This document shows positions 44,077 to 53,127 of a DNA stretch of 64,000 nucleotides, one piece after another; position 1 is the first letter of the stretch; every line of letters begins with the position of its first letter. The translations under genes were made by a program, and so were the position numbers. This DNA is from Myxococcus hansupus (GTDB taxonomy: Bacteria > Myxococcota > Myxococcia > Myxococcales > Myxococcaceae): the NCBI RefSeq assembly GCF_000280925.3, contig NZ_CP012109.1:4918501-4982500 (forward strand). The letters are read 5' to 3'. The notes beneath the pieces were generated by a model, which searched no databases, was not told the DNA's origin, and saw only the letters and a program-made list of their open reading frames with translations.

Positions 44077-45321
44077 GTGAGCACGGGTTCACCTAACAAC
44101 TGGCGTCGCCGGAGGCGGCAAGGGTCATCGGCGGGGCGCTTCGCCGCGGCGGTGGCGGTTGCCCTCCTGCTCCATGCCGTCTACGTGGGCACCCTGCTCC
44201 TGACGAGCTCGCTCCAGGGCGAGCCGGTGGCGCGCAAGGCCGCGACGCGGCCCACGTCGGTCGCCGTGCGTCCGCTCACCGCCGACCAGTGGGCGCAGAA
44301 CCGCGGCAAGGCGTCCCCCCAGACGAAGCCGCAGACGACCGACCGGCCTCGCGCGCAGGAGAAGAAGCCCGAGGAGAAGAAGCCGGACGAGACGCCCAAG
44401 GGCCAGGTCGTGGACGTGGCGCCGGGCAACAACGAGGTGGACCCGAACGCCAAGTACCTCGCGGAGAGCAACAACCGCGTGAAGAAGGAGACGCGCTCGC
44501 GCGAGCAGACGCCCTTCTACCGGAACGCCATGCCCCAGCGGACGGCGCCGCAGAACCAGGAGGGGCAGAACACGGACGCGCAGGCGCCCCGCCTGTCCGG
44601 CAACAACGGCATGGGCAACGATGACCGCCCCCTGGCCCAGGGTGGCCAGAAGCCCGCGTTCGAGATTCCCGACGCCCGCCGGAAGAACGAAGTGGCCATG
44701 CGGACGGACCCGACGTCGCCGGGGCCGGGCGTGGAAGTGAACAATCAGAACGAGAGCGACGAGGTGGTGGGCAACTCGAAGCGCCTCAACATCCAGCCGG
44801 GTTCGGGCGGAGAAGAGGCCGGCTCGGCGGGCCGCGCGGGTTCGCCGGGGCTGGCATCCCTGATGCCGTCGCGCGCCGTCATGGACAAGGTCCTGGGCGC
44901 CGCGCCCAACGACCACCTGCAGGACGCCGCCGAGGGCGACCAGACGCTCCTCAACACGCGCGAGTGGAAGTACGCCAGCTTCTTCAACCGCGTGAAGCAG
45001 AGCGTGGGCATGCACTGGAACCCCAACGAGCAGCTTCGCCGCAGGGACCCCACCGGCGGCATCTACACGGGGCGGGACCGGTACACGCTGCTGGAAATCA
45101 CGCTGGACGAGCGCGGCCAGGTGACGGACATCCAGGTGGAGAAGAGCAGCGGGCTCGACTTCCTGGACCTGGAGGCGGTGTCATCCTTCAAGCGCGCGCA
45201 GCCCTTCCCCAACCCACCGGCGGGCCTGCTGTCGAACGACTCCAAGGTGAAGTTCCAGTTCGGCTTCTTCATGGAGATGGGGGGCGGCCCCCGGATGCGG
45301 CTGTTCCGCCAACCCAACTGA
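44077..45321 (+). CDS. TonB family protein (energy-transducing C-terminal domain)
   Basis: A 414-residue protein starting at GTG 44077. Basic N-terminus (NNWRRRRRQG), one membrane segment (about 22-46), a long charged and Asn/Gln/Pro-rich periplasmic spacer (about 60-300), and a TonB-like C-terminal domain with YTLLEITLDERGQVTDIQVE, KSSGLDFLDLEAVSSFKRAQ and PFPNPPAGLL. This is TonB architecture: coupling ExbBD energy to outer-membrane receptors. No exbBD lies beside it. Starts 121 bp after the SpoIID gene. Confidence 0.85.
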   Translation: MSTGSPNNWRRRRRQGSSAGRFAAAVAVALLLHAVYVGTLLLTSSLQGEPVARKAATRPTSVAVRPLTADQWAQNRGKASPQTKPQTTDRPRAQEKKPEEKKPDETPKGQVVDVAPGNNEVDPNAKYLAESNNRVKKETRSREQTPFYRNAMPQRTAPQNQEGQNTDAQAPRLSGNNGMGNDDRPLAQGGQKPAFEIPDARRKNEVAMRTDPTSPGPGVEVNNQNESDEVVGNSKRLNIQPGSGGEEAGSAGRAGSPGLASLMPSRAVMDKVLGAAPNDHLQDAAEGDQTLLNTREWKYASFFNRVKQSVGMHWNPNEQLRRRDPTGGIYTGRDRYTLLEITLDERGQVTDIQVEKSSGLDFLDLEAVSSFKRAQPFPNPPAGLLSNDSKVKFQFGFFMEMGGGPRMRLFRQPN

Positions 45322-45397
45322 GCGCTCCGCGCGCTTCTCCACGCCCCACCCCACAGCCTCTCGCGGCCGGGCGCGCTTCCCACTACGGTGCCACGCC

Positions 45398-46312
45398 GTG
45401 GAAGCGACGCTCACCGACAGAAACCTCGCGCAGCAGGAGCGGAGCCGGAAGGTCCGCAACGTGCTGCTTGGCATCCTCGTGGCCAACTGGGTGGTGGCCA
45501 GCGCCAAGCTGGTTTTCGGCATGCTCAGCCAGTCCGCGGCGGTGACGGCGGACGGGCTGCACTCGTTCATCGACGGCGGCTCCAACGTCCTGGGCCTGGT
45601 GGCCATGGGCGTCGCCTCGCGGCCCGCGGACGAGGACCACCCCTATGGCCACGGCAAGTTCGAGGCGCTGGCCTCGCTGGGCATTGGCGCGATGATTGGC
45701 GTGGGCATGTTGGAGCTGGGGCGCATGGCGCTCGACTCGGTGCTCAACGACAAGCACCCGCAGGTGACGGGCACCATGGCGGCGGTGATGGCCTGCACCC
45801 TGGTGGTGAACATGGTGGTGACGCGGGTGGAGCGCCACTACGGGCGCAAGTACAAGAGCGCCCTGCTGCTGGCGGACGCGAGCCACACGATGTCCGACGT
45901 CTACGTCACCCTGGCCGTGCTGGGCTCCCTGGCGCTGGTGTGGCTGGGCTACCCGCGCGCGGACGGACTCATCGCGCTGGCCGTCATGGTGTTCGTGGCC
46001 TGGGTGGCCTACGGCATCGTCAAGCAGGCGGTGGGCATCCTCTCCGACACCGCCCGGTTGGACCCGGAGGCGGTGAAGCAGCACACGCTGGGCGTCCCGG
46101 GCGTGCGCTCCTGCCGCGACGTGCGCAGCCGCGGCATGGAGGAGAGCGTCTACGTGGACCTCAAAATCGAGGTGGACCCGCAGCTCACCACCGCGCAGGC
46201 CCACGAGCTGGCGGACCTCGTGGAACGAACGCTCCAGGCCGCCTATCCGCAGGTGGTGGACGTGGTGGTCCACGTCGAGCCCGACCGCGCCGCGGTGGCC
46301 ACGACGGCGTGA
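45398..46312 (+). CDS. Cation diffusion facilitator (CDF) family transporter
   Basis: A 304-residue transporter with six membrane spans and a cytosolic C-terminal domain. The metal site on helices 2 and 5 is DGLHSFID (Asp52, His55, Asp59) and DASHTMSD, with the HPYGHGKFE signature between. CDF proteins export Zn2+, Fe2+, Co2+ or Mn2+ by proton antiport. Metal not assignable. GTG start at 45398; 76 bp after the TonB gene. Confidence 0.92.
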   Translation: MEATLTDRNLAQQERSRKVRNVLLGILVANWVVASAKLVFGMLSQSAAVTADGLHSFIDGGSNVLGLVAMGVASRPADEDHPYGHGKFEALASLGIGAMIGVGMLELGRMALDSVLNDKHPQVTGTMAAVMACTLVVNMVVTRVERHYGRKYKSALLLADASHTMSDVYVTLAVLGSLALVWLGYPRADGLIALAVMVFVAWVAYGIVKQAVGILSDTARLDPEAVKQHTLGVPGVRSCRDVRSRGMEESVYVDLKIEVDPQLTTAQAHELADLVERTLQAAYPQVVDVVVHVEPDRAAVATTA

Positions 46313-46316
46313 CGAC

Positions 46317-46350
46317 AAAGGCCGCCTCCCCTCACAGGGAGACGGCCTTC
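46317..46350. terminator. Bidirectional terminator between CDF gene and gcvP
   Basis: Arms AAGGCCGCCTCCC (from 46318) and GGGAGACGGCCTT pair with one mismatch around a short loop in the 63-bp convergent gap. On the minus strand TTTGT follows. Confidence 0.7.
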
Positions 46351-46375
46351 GTCACCTCCGAAGCGAAGCGCCGCT

Positions 46376-49288
46376 TCAGGCCGTGGCGGCCGTGGGCTCC
46401 GGCGTCATGTAGTCCTCGGTCGGCGGGCACGAGCAGACCAGCTTGCGGTCGCCGAGCACGCTGTTGAGGCGGCCCACGGAGGGCCAGAACTTGTTCTCAC
46501 GCACCCACGGCGTGGGGAACACAGCCTGCTCCCGCGAGTACGGGTGGTTCCACTCCGGCGCGGTGACGACGCGCGAGGTGTGCGGCGCGTGCTTCAGGAC
46601 GTTGTTGTCCTTGGGCATGCGGCCCTCCTCGATGTCGCGAATCTCCTGGCGGATGGCGATCATCGCGTCGCAGAAACGGTCCAGCTCCGCCTTGGACTCG
46701 CTCTCCGTGGGCTCGATCATCAGCGTGCCCGCCACCGGGAAGGACACCGTGGGCGCGTGGAAGCCGTAGTCCATGAGGCGCTTGGCGACGTCCTCCACTT
46801 CGACGCCCGCCGTCTTCTTCAGCGGCCGCAGGTCGACGATGCACTCGTGCGCCACCTTGCCGCGCTTGCCCCGATACAGCACCGGGTAGTGCGGCTGCAG
46901 GCGCTCGGCGATGTAGTTGGCGCTGAGGATGGCCACCTTGGTGGCGTGCGTGAGGCCCTCACCGCCCATCATCGCGATGTACATCCACGAGATGAGCAGG
47001 ATGCTGGCGCTGCCCCACGGCGCGGCGGAGATGGCGCCAATGGCCTCCGAGCCGCCCGTGTTGATGACCGGGTGTCCCGGCAGGAACTTCACCAGGTGGC
47101 TGGCCACGCAGATGGGGCCCATGCCCGGGCCGCCACCGCCGTGCGGGATGCAGAACGTCTTGTGCAGGTTGATGTGGCACACGTCCGCGCCAATGAGGCC
47201 CGGCGCCGTGAGGCCCACCTGCGCGTTGAGGTTCGCGCCGTCCATGTACACCTGGCCGCCGCGCTCGTGGACGATGGAGCAGATTTCGCGAATCTCCTCC
47301 TCGAACACGCCGTGCGTGGACGGGTACGTCACCATCAGCGCGGCGAGCGCGTCCTTGTGCGTCTCCGCCTTGGCGCGCAAATCCTCCAGGTCGATGTTGC
47401 CGTTCTCATCGCACCTGGTGACGACCACCTTGTAGCCCGCCATCACCGCCGAGGCCGGGTTGGTGCCGTGCGCGGAGGACGGAATCAGGCACACGTCCCG
47501 GTGCCCCTGCCCGCGGTTCTGGTGGTACGCGCGGATGACGAGCAGGCCGGCGTACTCGCCCTGGCTGCCCGCGTTGGGCTGGAGCGAGCAACCCGCGAAG
47601 CCCGTCACCTGCGTCAGCATCTGCTCCAGCTGCTCGAAGATGACCTTGTAGCCGGCCGCCTGCGAGGTGGGCGCGAACGGGTGCAACCGGCCGAACTGCG
47701 GCCACGTCACCGGAATCATCTCCGCGGTGGCGTTGAGCTTCATGGTGCAGCTGCCCAGCGGAATCATCGAGTGCGTGAGGGACAGGTCCTTCGCCTCGAG
47801 CCGCCGGATGTAGCGCAGCATCTCCGTCTCGGAGTGGTAGCTGTTGAAGACGGCGTGCGAGAGGAACTCACTGGTGCGGCGCAGCTCCGGCGCCACCGAG
47901 CTCTCCACGCCCTCCCCCGCCAGGTCCGCCAGCGACGGCGGCGCACAGGACTTGCCGGTGCCCAGGATGAAGGCGCCCAGGATGTCTTCCACGTCGGAGG
48001 CCTTGGTCGTCTCGTCCAGCGCCACGCCCAGCGTCTTCTCGTCGATGCGGCGGAAGTTCATCCGCGCCGCCTCGGCCGCGCCCAGCACCGCGCGCACGTG
48101 CGGGGCCGTCAGCTCCACGCGCAGCGTGTCGAAGTACTGCTCGTGCTTCACCTTGAGGCCCAGCTTCGTCAGGCCCCGGGCCAGCAGCACCGTGAGGCCG
48201 TGCACGCGCTCGGCGATGGACTTCAGGCCCTTGGGCCCGTGGTAGACGGCGTACATGCTGGCGATGACGGCCAGCAGCACCTGCGCGGTGCAGATGTTGC
48301 TCGTCGCCTTCTCGCGGCGGATGTGCTGCTCGCGCGTCTGCAGCGCCATGCGCAGCGCGCGGCGGCCCTGCGCGTCCTCGGACACGCCGATGATGCGGCC
48401 CGGCATGACGCGCGTGTAGGCGCTCTTGGTGGCGAAGTAGCCGGCGTGCGGGCCGCCGTAGCCCATGGGCACGCCGAAGCGCTGGGCGCTGCCCACCGCC
48501 ACGTCCGCGCCGAACTCGCCCGGCGGCGTCAGCAGCGTGAGGCTCAGCAGGTCCGCGGCCACCACGAGCAGGCCGCCCGCGGCGTGCACCTGCTCCGCGA
48601 AGGCGCGGTAGTCATGCACCGCGCCGTCGGTGGCCGGGTACTGCACCAGCGCGCCCACGAACTTCTTCGAGCCCAGGTCCACGGTGCGGTGGTCGCCCAC
48701 CACCACTTCCACGCCCAGCGGCTGGGCGCGCGTGCGCACCACGTCCACCGTCTGCGGATGGCAGGCCTCGGAGACGAAGAAGGCGGCGGCGCCGTCATCA
48801 CCCTTGACGTGCAGCGCCAGCGCCATCGCCTCGGCGGCGGCGGTGCCTTCGTCGAGCAGGGAGGCGTTGGCCACCTCCAGGCCCGTCAGGTCCATGACCA
48901 CCGTCTGGAAGTTGAGCAGGGCTTCCAGCCGGCCCTGCGCAATCTCCGCCTGGTAGGGCGTGTACTGGGTGTACCAGCCCGGGTTCTGGAAGATGTTGCG
49001 GAGGATGACGTTCGGCGTGTGCGTGTCGTGGTAGCCCATGCCGATGTAGGACCGGAACACCTGGTTCTTCGCGGCGATGGACTCCAGGGCCGACAACAGC
49101 TCGTGCTCGCCCCGCGCCGAAAGGAGCTTCAAGGGCTCCTTGGCGCGGATGGCGGGCGGGACGGCCTGGTCGATGAAGGCATCGAGCGAGTCCACGCCCA
49201 GCGCGGACAGCAACTGCTTCAGCTCGGTGTCATCCGGACCGATGTGACGGCCGGCAAACGGCTCCTGATACTTCCAGTTCAAGGACAT
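46376..49288 (-). CDS. gcvP: Glycine dehydrogenase (decarboxylating), P-protein
   Basis: A 970-residue single-chain P-protein of the glycine cleavage system. The PLP lysine is Lys710 in [16 protein letters not shown]-terminal [20 protein letters not shown] and [20 protein letters not shown], central [10 protein letters not shown], and the glycine-rich loop are intact. It decarboxylates glycine and passes aminomethyl to GcvH. Last of the operon, 78 bp after gcvH. Confidence 0.98.
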   Translation of the reverse strand: MSLNWKYQEPFAGRHIGPDDTELKQLLSALGVDSLDAFIDQAVPPAIRAKEPLKLLSARGEHELLSALESIAAKNQVFRSYIGMGYHDTHTPNVILRNIFQNPGWYTQYTPYQAEIAQGRLEALLNFQTVVMDLTGLEVANASLLDEGTAAAEAMALALHVKGDDGAAAFFVSEACHPQTVDVVRTRAQPLGVEVVVGDHRTVDLGSKKFVGALVQYPATDGAVHDYRAFAEQVHAAGGLLVVAADLLSLTLLTPPGEFGADVAVGSAQRFGVPMGYGGPHAGYFATKSAYTRVMPGRIIGVSEDAQGRRALRMALQTREQHIRREKATSNICTAQVLLAVIASMYAVYHGPKGLKSIAERVHGLTVLLARGLTKLGLKVKHEQYFDTLRVELTAPHVRAVLGAAEAARMNFRRIDEKTLGVALDETTKASDVEDILGAFILGTGKSCAPPSLADLAGEGVESSVAPELRRTSEFLSHAVFNSYHSETEMLRYIRRLEAKDLSLTHSMIPLGSCTMKLNATAEMIPVTWPQFGRLHPFAPTSQAAGYKVIFEQLEQMLTQVTGFAGCSLQPNAGSQGEYAGLLVIRAYHQNRGQGHRDVCLIPSSAHGTNPASAVMAGYKVVVTRCDENGNIDLEDLRAKAETHKDALAALMVTYPSTHGVFEEEIREICSIVHERGGQVYMDGANLNAQVGLTAPGLIGADVCHINLHKTFCIPHGGGGPGMGPICVASHLVKFLPGHPVINTGGSEAIGAISAAPWGSASILLISWMYIAMMGGEGLTHATKVAILSANYIAERLQPHYPVLYRGKRGKVAHECIVDLRPLKKTAGVEVEDVAKRLMDYGFHAPTVSFPVAGTLMIEPTESESKAELDRFCDAMIAIRQEIRDIEEGRMPKDNNVLKHAPHTSRVVTAPEWNHPYSREQAVFPTPWVRENKFWPSVGRLNSVLGDRKLVCSCPPTEDYMTPEPTAATA

Positions 49289-49366
49289 GGCGTTGTGGCT
49301 CGCGGGCGAGTCGTGAGTCGTGAAGTCGAGGACCGTCCCTAACAGCCGGTCCCCGCCGCTTCACTC

Positions 49367-49753
49367 TCAGGCGTTCTTGAGCAGCTCGGTGTAGGCGGCG
49401 GCATCCAGGAGGCCGTCCACCTGCTTGGGGTCCGACAGCTCGATCTCCAGCAGCCAGCCATCCCCGTACGGCTCCATGTTGATGTCCTCCGGCGATTCCG
49501 ACAGCTCGTCGTTCACCTTCACCACCGTGCCCGACACGGGGGAGAACAGCTCGGACACCGCCTTCACGGATTCAATGGTGCCCACCGCGTCGCCCTTGGA
49601 CACCTTGGCGCCCACCTTGGGCAGCTCCACATAGACGACGTCGCCCAGGGACGTCTGGGCGTGGTCGGTGACACCCACCACCACCACCTTGCCCTGAACG
49701 CGGGCCCACTCGTGATCTTCGGTGTACTTCAGGTCGCCAGGAACGTTGGCCAT
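49367..49753 (-). CDS. gcvH: Glycine cleavage system H-protein
   Basis: A 128-residue lipoyl carrier. The lipoylated residue is Lys64 in GTIESVKAVSELFSPVSGTV; start MANVPGDLKYTEDHEWARVQ. Shuttles the aminomethyl group between P- and T-proteins. GGAG stands before the ATG. 32 bp after gcvT. Confidence 0.98.
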   Translation of the reverse strand: MANVPGDLKYTEDHEWARVQGKVVVVGVTDHAQTSLGDVVYVELPKVGAKVSKGDAVGTIESVKAVSELFSPVSGTVVKVNDELSESPEDINMEPYGDGWLLEIELSDPKQVDGLLDAAAYTELLKNA

Positions 49754-49785
49754 GTCGGTGCTCCAGTCTGTGGAACGAGGATGCT

Positions 49786-50868
49786 TCAGGGCTTCTTGTA
49801 GAAAGGCGTCTTGACCACCACCGCGGGCACGGCGCGTCCGCGGATGTCCACGTCGAACGTCGAACCCTCCGCGGCCAGCTCGGCGGGCACGTAGCCGATG
49901 CCGATGGCCTTGTTCACGGAAGGCCCCTTGGTGCCGCTGGTGACCTCGCCCACCCGCGCGCCGTCCTTGAGGATGGCGTAGCCATGGCGGGGGATGCCGT
50001 TGCCGGTGAGCTCGAAGCCCACCAGCTTGCGCTTCAGGCCCGCGGCCTTCTGGGCCACCAGCGCTTCCTTGCCAATGAAGGCGGCCTTGTCGAGCTTGAC
50101 GATCCACCCCAGGCCCGCCTCGAGCGCGGTGTGCTGGTCGTCGATGTCGTTGCCGTACAGCGCGTACTTCATCTCCGTGCGGAGGCTGTCGCGCGCGCCC
50201 AGGCCGCAGGGCTTCACGCCATCCTGCTGGCCTTCGGTGAGCAGCGCGTCCCACAGCGCCACCGCGTCCTTCGCGGGGCAGTACAGCTCGAAGCCGTCCT
50301 CGCCGGTGTAGCCGGTGCGGGAGATGATGCTGGGGATGCCGGCGACCTCGCCCTCCGCGAAGCGGTAGGTGCCAATCTTCGACACGTCCGTCTTCGTCAG
50401 GCGCTGCACCAGGCTGGCGGCCTTGGGGCCCTGCACGGCGATCTGCGCGAAGTCGTCGCTCCGGTCCACGGGCGTCACGCCCTGGGCGTGCGCCTTCATC
50501 CACGCGAAGTCCTTCTCGCGGTTGCTGGAGTTGACGCAGATGAGGATGCGCTCGGGGCTGAAGCGGTAGGCGACCACGTCGTCAACGAAGGTGCCCCGCT
50601 CGTCGAGCAGGCCCGCGTAGACGGCCTGCCCGTCCGCGATGCGAGCGAGGTCATTGGAGATGAGTCCGTTGACCGTCTCCAGGGCGCCCGGGCCGGTGAA
50701 CTCCACCTCGCCCATGTGCGAGACGTCGAACAAGCCCACAGCGGTGCGCACGGTCTCATGCTCGTCGATGATGCCGCTGTACTGGACGGGCATGTCCCAG
50801 CCAGCGAAGTCGACCATCCTGGCCCCCAGCTTGCGGTGAGCCTCGTTGAGGGGCGTTTGCCGGGCCAT
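49786..50868 (-). CDS. gcvT: Aminomethyltransferase, glycine cleavage T-protein
   Basis: A 360-residue T-protein that transfers the methylene to tetrahydrofolate, releasing ammonia. Starts MARQTPLNEAHRKLGARMVD and holds folate-site segments DVSHMGEVEFTGPGA, LNSSNREKD-like CVNSSNREKDFAW and RTGYTGEDGFELY. A strong AGGAGAAGAAG precedes the ATG. First gene of gcvTHP, divergent from metF with 95 bp between starts; no glycine riboswitch is recognised in that space. Confidence 0.97.
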   Translation of the reverse strand: MARQTPLNEAHRKLGARMVDFAGWDMPVQYSGIIDEHETVRTAVGLFDVSHMGEVEFTGPGALETVNGLISNDLARIADGQAVYAGLLDERGTFVDDVVAYRFSPERILICVNSSNREKDFAWMKAHAQGVTPVDRSDDFAQIAVQGPKAASLVQRLTKTDVSKIGTYRFAEGEVAGIPSIISRTGYTGEDGFELYCPAKDAVALWDALLTEGQQDGVKPCGLGARDSLRTEMKYALYGNDIDDQHTALEAGLGWIVKLDKAAFIGKEALVAQKAAGLKRKLVGFELTGNGIPRHGYAILKDGARVGEVTSGTKGPSVNKAIGIGYVPAELAAEGSTFDVDIRGRAVPAVVVKTPFYKKP

Positions 50869-50963
50869 CTTCTTCTCCTGGAGGGGTGTGGAAAACGGCG
50901 CGGACTATAGCCGCGAGACTTGCCCGATCAAGGACGACGCAGAGCGTCTACACTGGGGGCGAC

Positions 50964-51836
50964 ATGAAGATTCGTAATCGGTTGAATCCCTCGGACCCGT
51001 GCTTCTCCTTCGAGTTCTTTCCGCCCCGAACGGAGGAAGGTGAGGCCAACCTGCTCAAGGCCCTGGAGGACCTGGCGGCCCTGCAGCCCGGGTTCGTCTC
51101 GGTGACCGAGGGCGCGGGAGGGAGCACGCGCTCCAAGACGGTGGAGCTGGTGCTGCGCATCAAGCAGGAGACGGGCATCGAGGCCATGGCGCACCTCACC
51201 TGCGGGGGGCACCGCCCGGACGAGCTGCGCGCCGTGCTGGAGAAGCTGAAGGACGCCAAGGTCGACAACATCCTGGTGCTGCGCGGCGACCCGCCGAAGG
51301 GCCAGACGCACTTCGAGCCCCAGCCCGGCGGGTTCCGCTACGCGTCGGAGATGACGCGATTCATCCGAGAAGAGGATTTCAACTTCTGCCTGGGGGGAGC
51401 GTGTTATCCGGAGGGCCACGTGGAGACGCCCTCGCGTGACGACGACCTGCGTCATCTCAAGGCCAAGGTGGATGCGGGCCTGGACTTCGTGGTGACGCAG
51501 CTCTTCTTCGACAACGCGTTCTACTTCGACTTCGTGGAGCGGGCGCGCCGCGCGGGCATCAACGTCCCCATCGTCCCCGGCATCATGCCCATCACCAACT
51601 ATGAGCAGATCCAACGATTCACGCGCCTGTGCGGAGCCACCGTGCCCATGCGCCTGGCGTTGCAGCTCGAGCGGGTGAAGGACCAACCCGAAGCCATGGC
51701 CCAGCTCGGCGTGGCCCATGCGACGGTGCAGTGCATGGAGCTGCTGTCCCGGGGCGTGCCCGGCATCCATTTCTATACGCTCAACAAGTCCCCGGCGACG
51801 CGGATGATTGTGAGCGCACTGCGAGCCCGCTCATGA
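50964..51836 (+). CDS. metF: 5,10-Methylenetetrahydrofolate reductase
   Basis: A 290-residue FAD enzyme reducing methylene-THF to methyl-THF for methionine synthesis. Conserved SFEFFPPRTEEGEANLLKAL at the start, EAMAHLTCGGHRPDELRAVL, NILVLRGDPPKG and DFVVTQLFFDN, with PGIMPITNYEQI. The divergent gcvTHP operon feeds the same folate pool. ATG 50964 follows CTGGGGGCGAC. Its stop overlaps the next start (ATGA). Confidence 0.97.
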   Translation: MKIRNRLNPSDPCFSFEFFPPRTEEGEANLLKALEDLAALQPGFVSVTEGAGGSTRSKTVELVLRIKQETGIEAMAHLTCGGHRPDELRAVLEKLKDAKVDNILVLRGDPPKGQTHFEPQPGGFRYASEMTRFIREEDFNFCLGGACYPEGHVETPSRDDDLRHLKAKVDAGLDFVVTQLFFDNAFYFDFVERARRAGINVPIVPGIMPITNYEQIQRFTRLCGATVPMRLALQLERVKDQPEAMAQLGVAHATVQCMELLSRGVPGIHFYTLNKSPATRMIVSALRARS

Positions 51837-52258
51837 GTGGTCCTGGACTGCACCTCCCCAAAGACGATCCCCGCAACAAGGTCCTCAACCTCATCCGGCC
51901 GCCCGCCTTCTTCCTGCTGTGCACGGGTGTGCTCAACGTCATCTACAACATCGCGGGTTTCGTACTCGCGGCGCTGAAGGTGACGTCGCCCTTCGTCCCC
52001 GCGGGCGCGGAGGCCTCCACGCTGGAGCTGTCGCCCACGCTGGCGCTGATGCTGCTGGTGGGCATCCTCTGCGGCGTGTTGTCCGCGTGGGGCGCCATCA
52101 GCGCGCTCAACCTGCGGGGCTACGGCCTGGCCACGGTGGGCGGCATCACCGCGCTCTACATCCTGTCCCCCGGCTGCGTGATTGGCGTGCCGGTGGCCGT
52201 GTGGATGCTGTTCACGCTGCGCCGCGATGGCGTGCGTGAAGCCTTCTCCATGGGCTGA
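51833..52258 (+). CDS. Small membrane protein, four spans
   Basis: A 141-residue protein whose ATG overlaps the metF stop (ATGA at 51833-51836), so translation is coupled. Hydrophobic segments at about 22-47, 68-90, 96-112 and 113-126 (FLLCTGVLNVIYNIAGFVLA; LALMLLVGILCGVLSAWGAI). Polar ends (MSGPGLHLPKDDPRNKVLNL and RRDGVREAFSMG). No known function; family resembles short DUF4064-type membrane proteins. Confidence 0.72.
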   Translation: MSGPGLHLPKDDPRNKVLNLIRPPAFFLLCTGVLNVIYNIAGFVLAALKVTSPFVPAGAEASTLELSPTLALMLLVGILCGVLSAWGAISALNLRGYGLATVGGITALYILSPGCVIGVPVAVWMLFTLRRDGVREAFSMG

Positions 52259-52515
52259 GCGTTCAAAACGCAGCGGTTGGTCTGCGTACCAGCCGCGAGC
52301 AATTGATGTTCAGGCCACACCGCCCGCGGGTACGTGTTCACGCATCCGCGGCGTGTTTTCCCCTCTGGCGAAGCACCCGCTCTGTTCACCAATGGGGCCC
52401 GTCCTGCCCCGGGGTTGCAGCCGTGCGGGCTTTCACCCTTTCTTGCTTTCCCTCACTTTCGTAGCCATACGAGGGGCGCCAGGACCGGGCGCCTCCTCCC
52501 AGCATGGGAGTGGCC

Positions 52516-53127
52516 ATGATTGCGCTTGAGGTCGAGCGGGGAACGCCTGAACCTTTGACGGAGCTGGCTCGGCGTCTGGGCCGCGCGGAGGAGAAGGACC
52601 GTGCCCGGGGGATGTTCTTCCTGGGGGCGCTCGACGTGGTTCGCAAGGAGGCGGGTGAAGCCGCCGCGGCACGCTGTCTGGCGGCCTCACGTGAGCGCGC
52701 CTTCGTGCCCTTCTTCCTGTACCCCATCACCAGCTTCCTGCGGCTGTCGTACAGCGCCGCGGGGCTGCTGGCGCCCCGGCTGGGTGGCTTCGAGGCCGCC
52801 ATGCGGACCATGGGGACGCGCTCCGCCCAGGACTTCCTGAGCACCGTCGTGGGCCGCAGCTTCCTGGCGCTCGCCGGGGGGTGCCCCAAGCGGCTGGTCA
52901 GCAACCTGCCCTCCGGCTACAGCACCGCCGTCAACTACGGCGAGCGCGACGTGGCGTGGCTGGGCGAACGGCAGGGTCGCCTCAGCATGTTCCGGGACTT
53001 CATGCCGCACAGCTACCACGAGGGCGTGGTGCGGGCCGCGCTGGACGCAATTGGCGCCCGCGACCCGCACGTCCACGGACGCGCCACCAGCCTGCTGGAC
53101 AGCGAGTACGTGGTGTCCTGGGGCTAG
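52516..53127 (+). CDS. DUF2378 family protein (TIGR02265)
   Basis: A 203-residue protein of the DUF2378/TIGR02265 family, expanded in Myxococcales. Diagnostic are YSAAGLLAPRLGGFEAAMRT and GRSFLALAGGCPKRLVSNLP with SGYSTAVNYGERDVAW. ATG 52516 follows GGGAG by five bases; ATG 52504 is the other option. Function of the family is unknown. Its stop and that of the sensor kinase share the palindrome CTAG (53124-53127). Confidence 0.85.
   Translation: MIALEVERGTPEPLTELARRLGRAEEKDRARGMFFLGALDVVRKEAGEAAAARCLAASRERAFVPFFLYPITSFLRLSYSAAGLLAPRLGGFEAAMRTMGTRSAQDFLSTVVGRSFLALAGGCPKRLVSNLPSGYSTAVNYGERDVAWLGERQGRLSMFRDFMPHSYHEGVVRAALDAIGARDPHVHGRATSLLDSEYVVSWG

Noticed and set aside
46544..49342. A 932-residue plus-strand ORF opposite gcvP
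   Set aside because: Shadow of a complete P-protein; no start signal and no recognisable domain.
50869..50963. Glycine riboswitch before gcvT
   Set aside because: The gap is only 95 bp and shows no tandem aptamer; a strong Shine-Dalgarno is the only clear signal.
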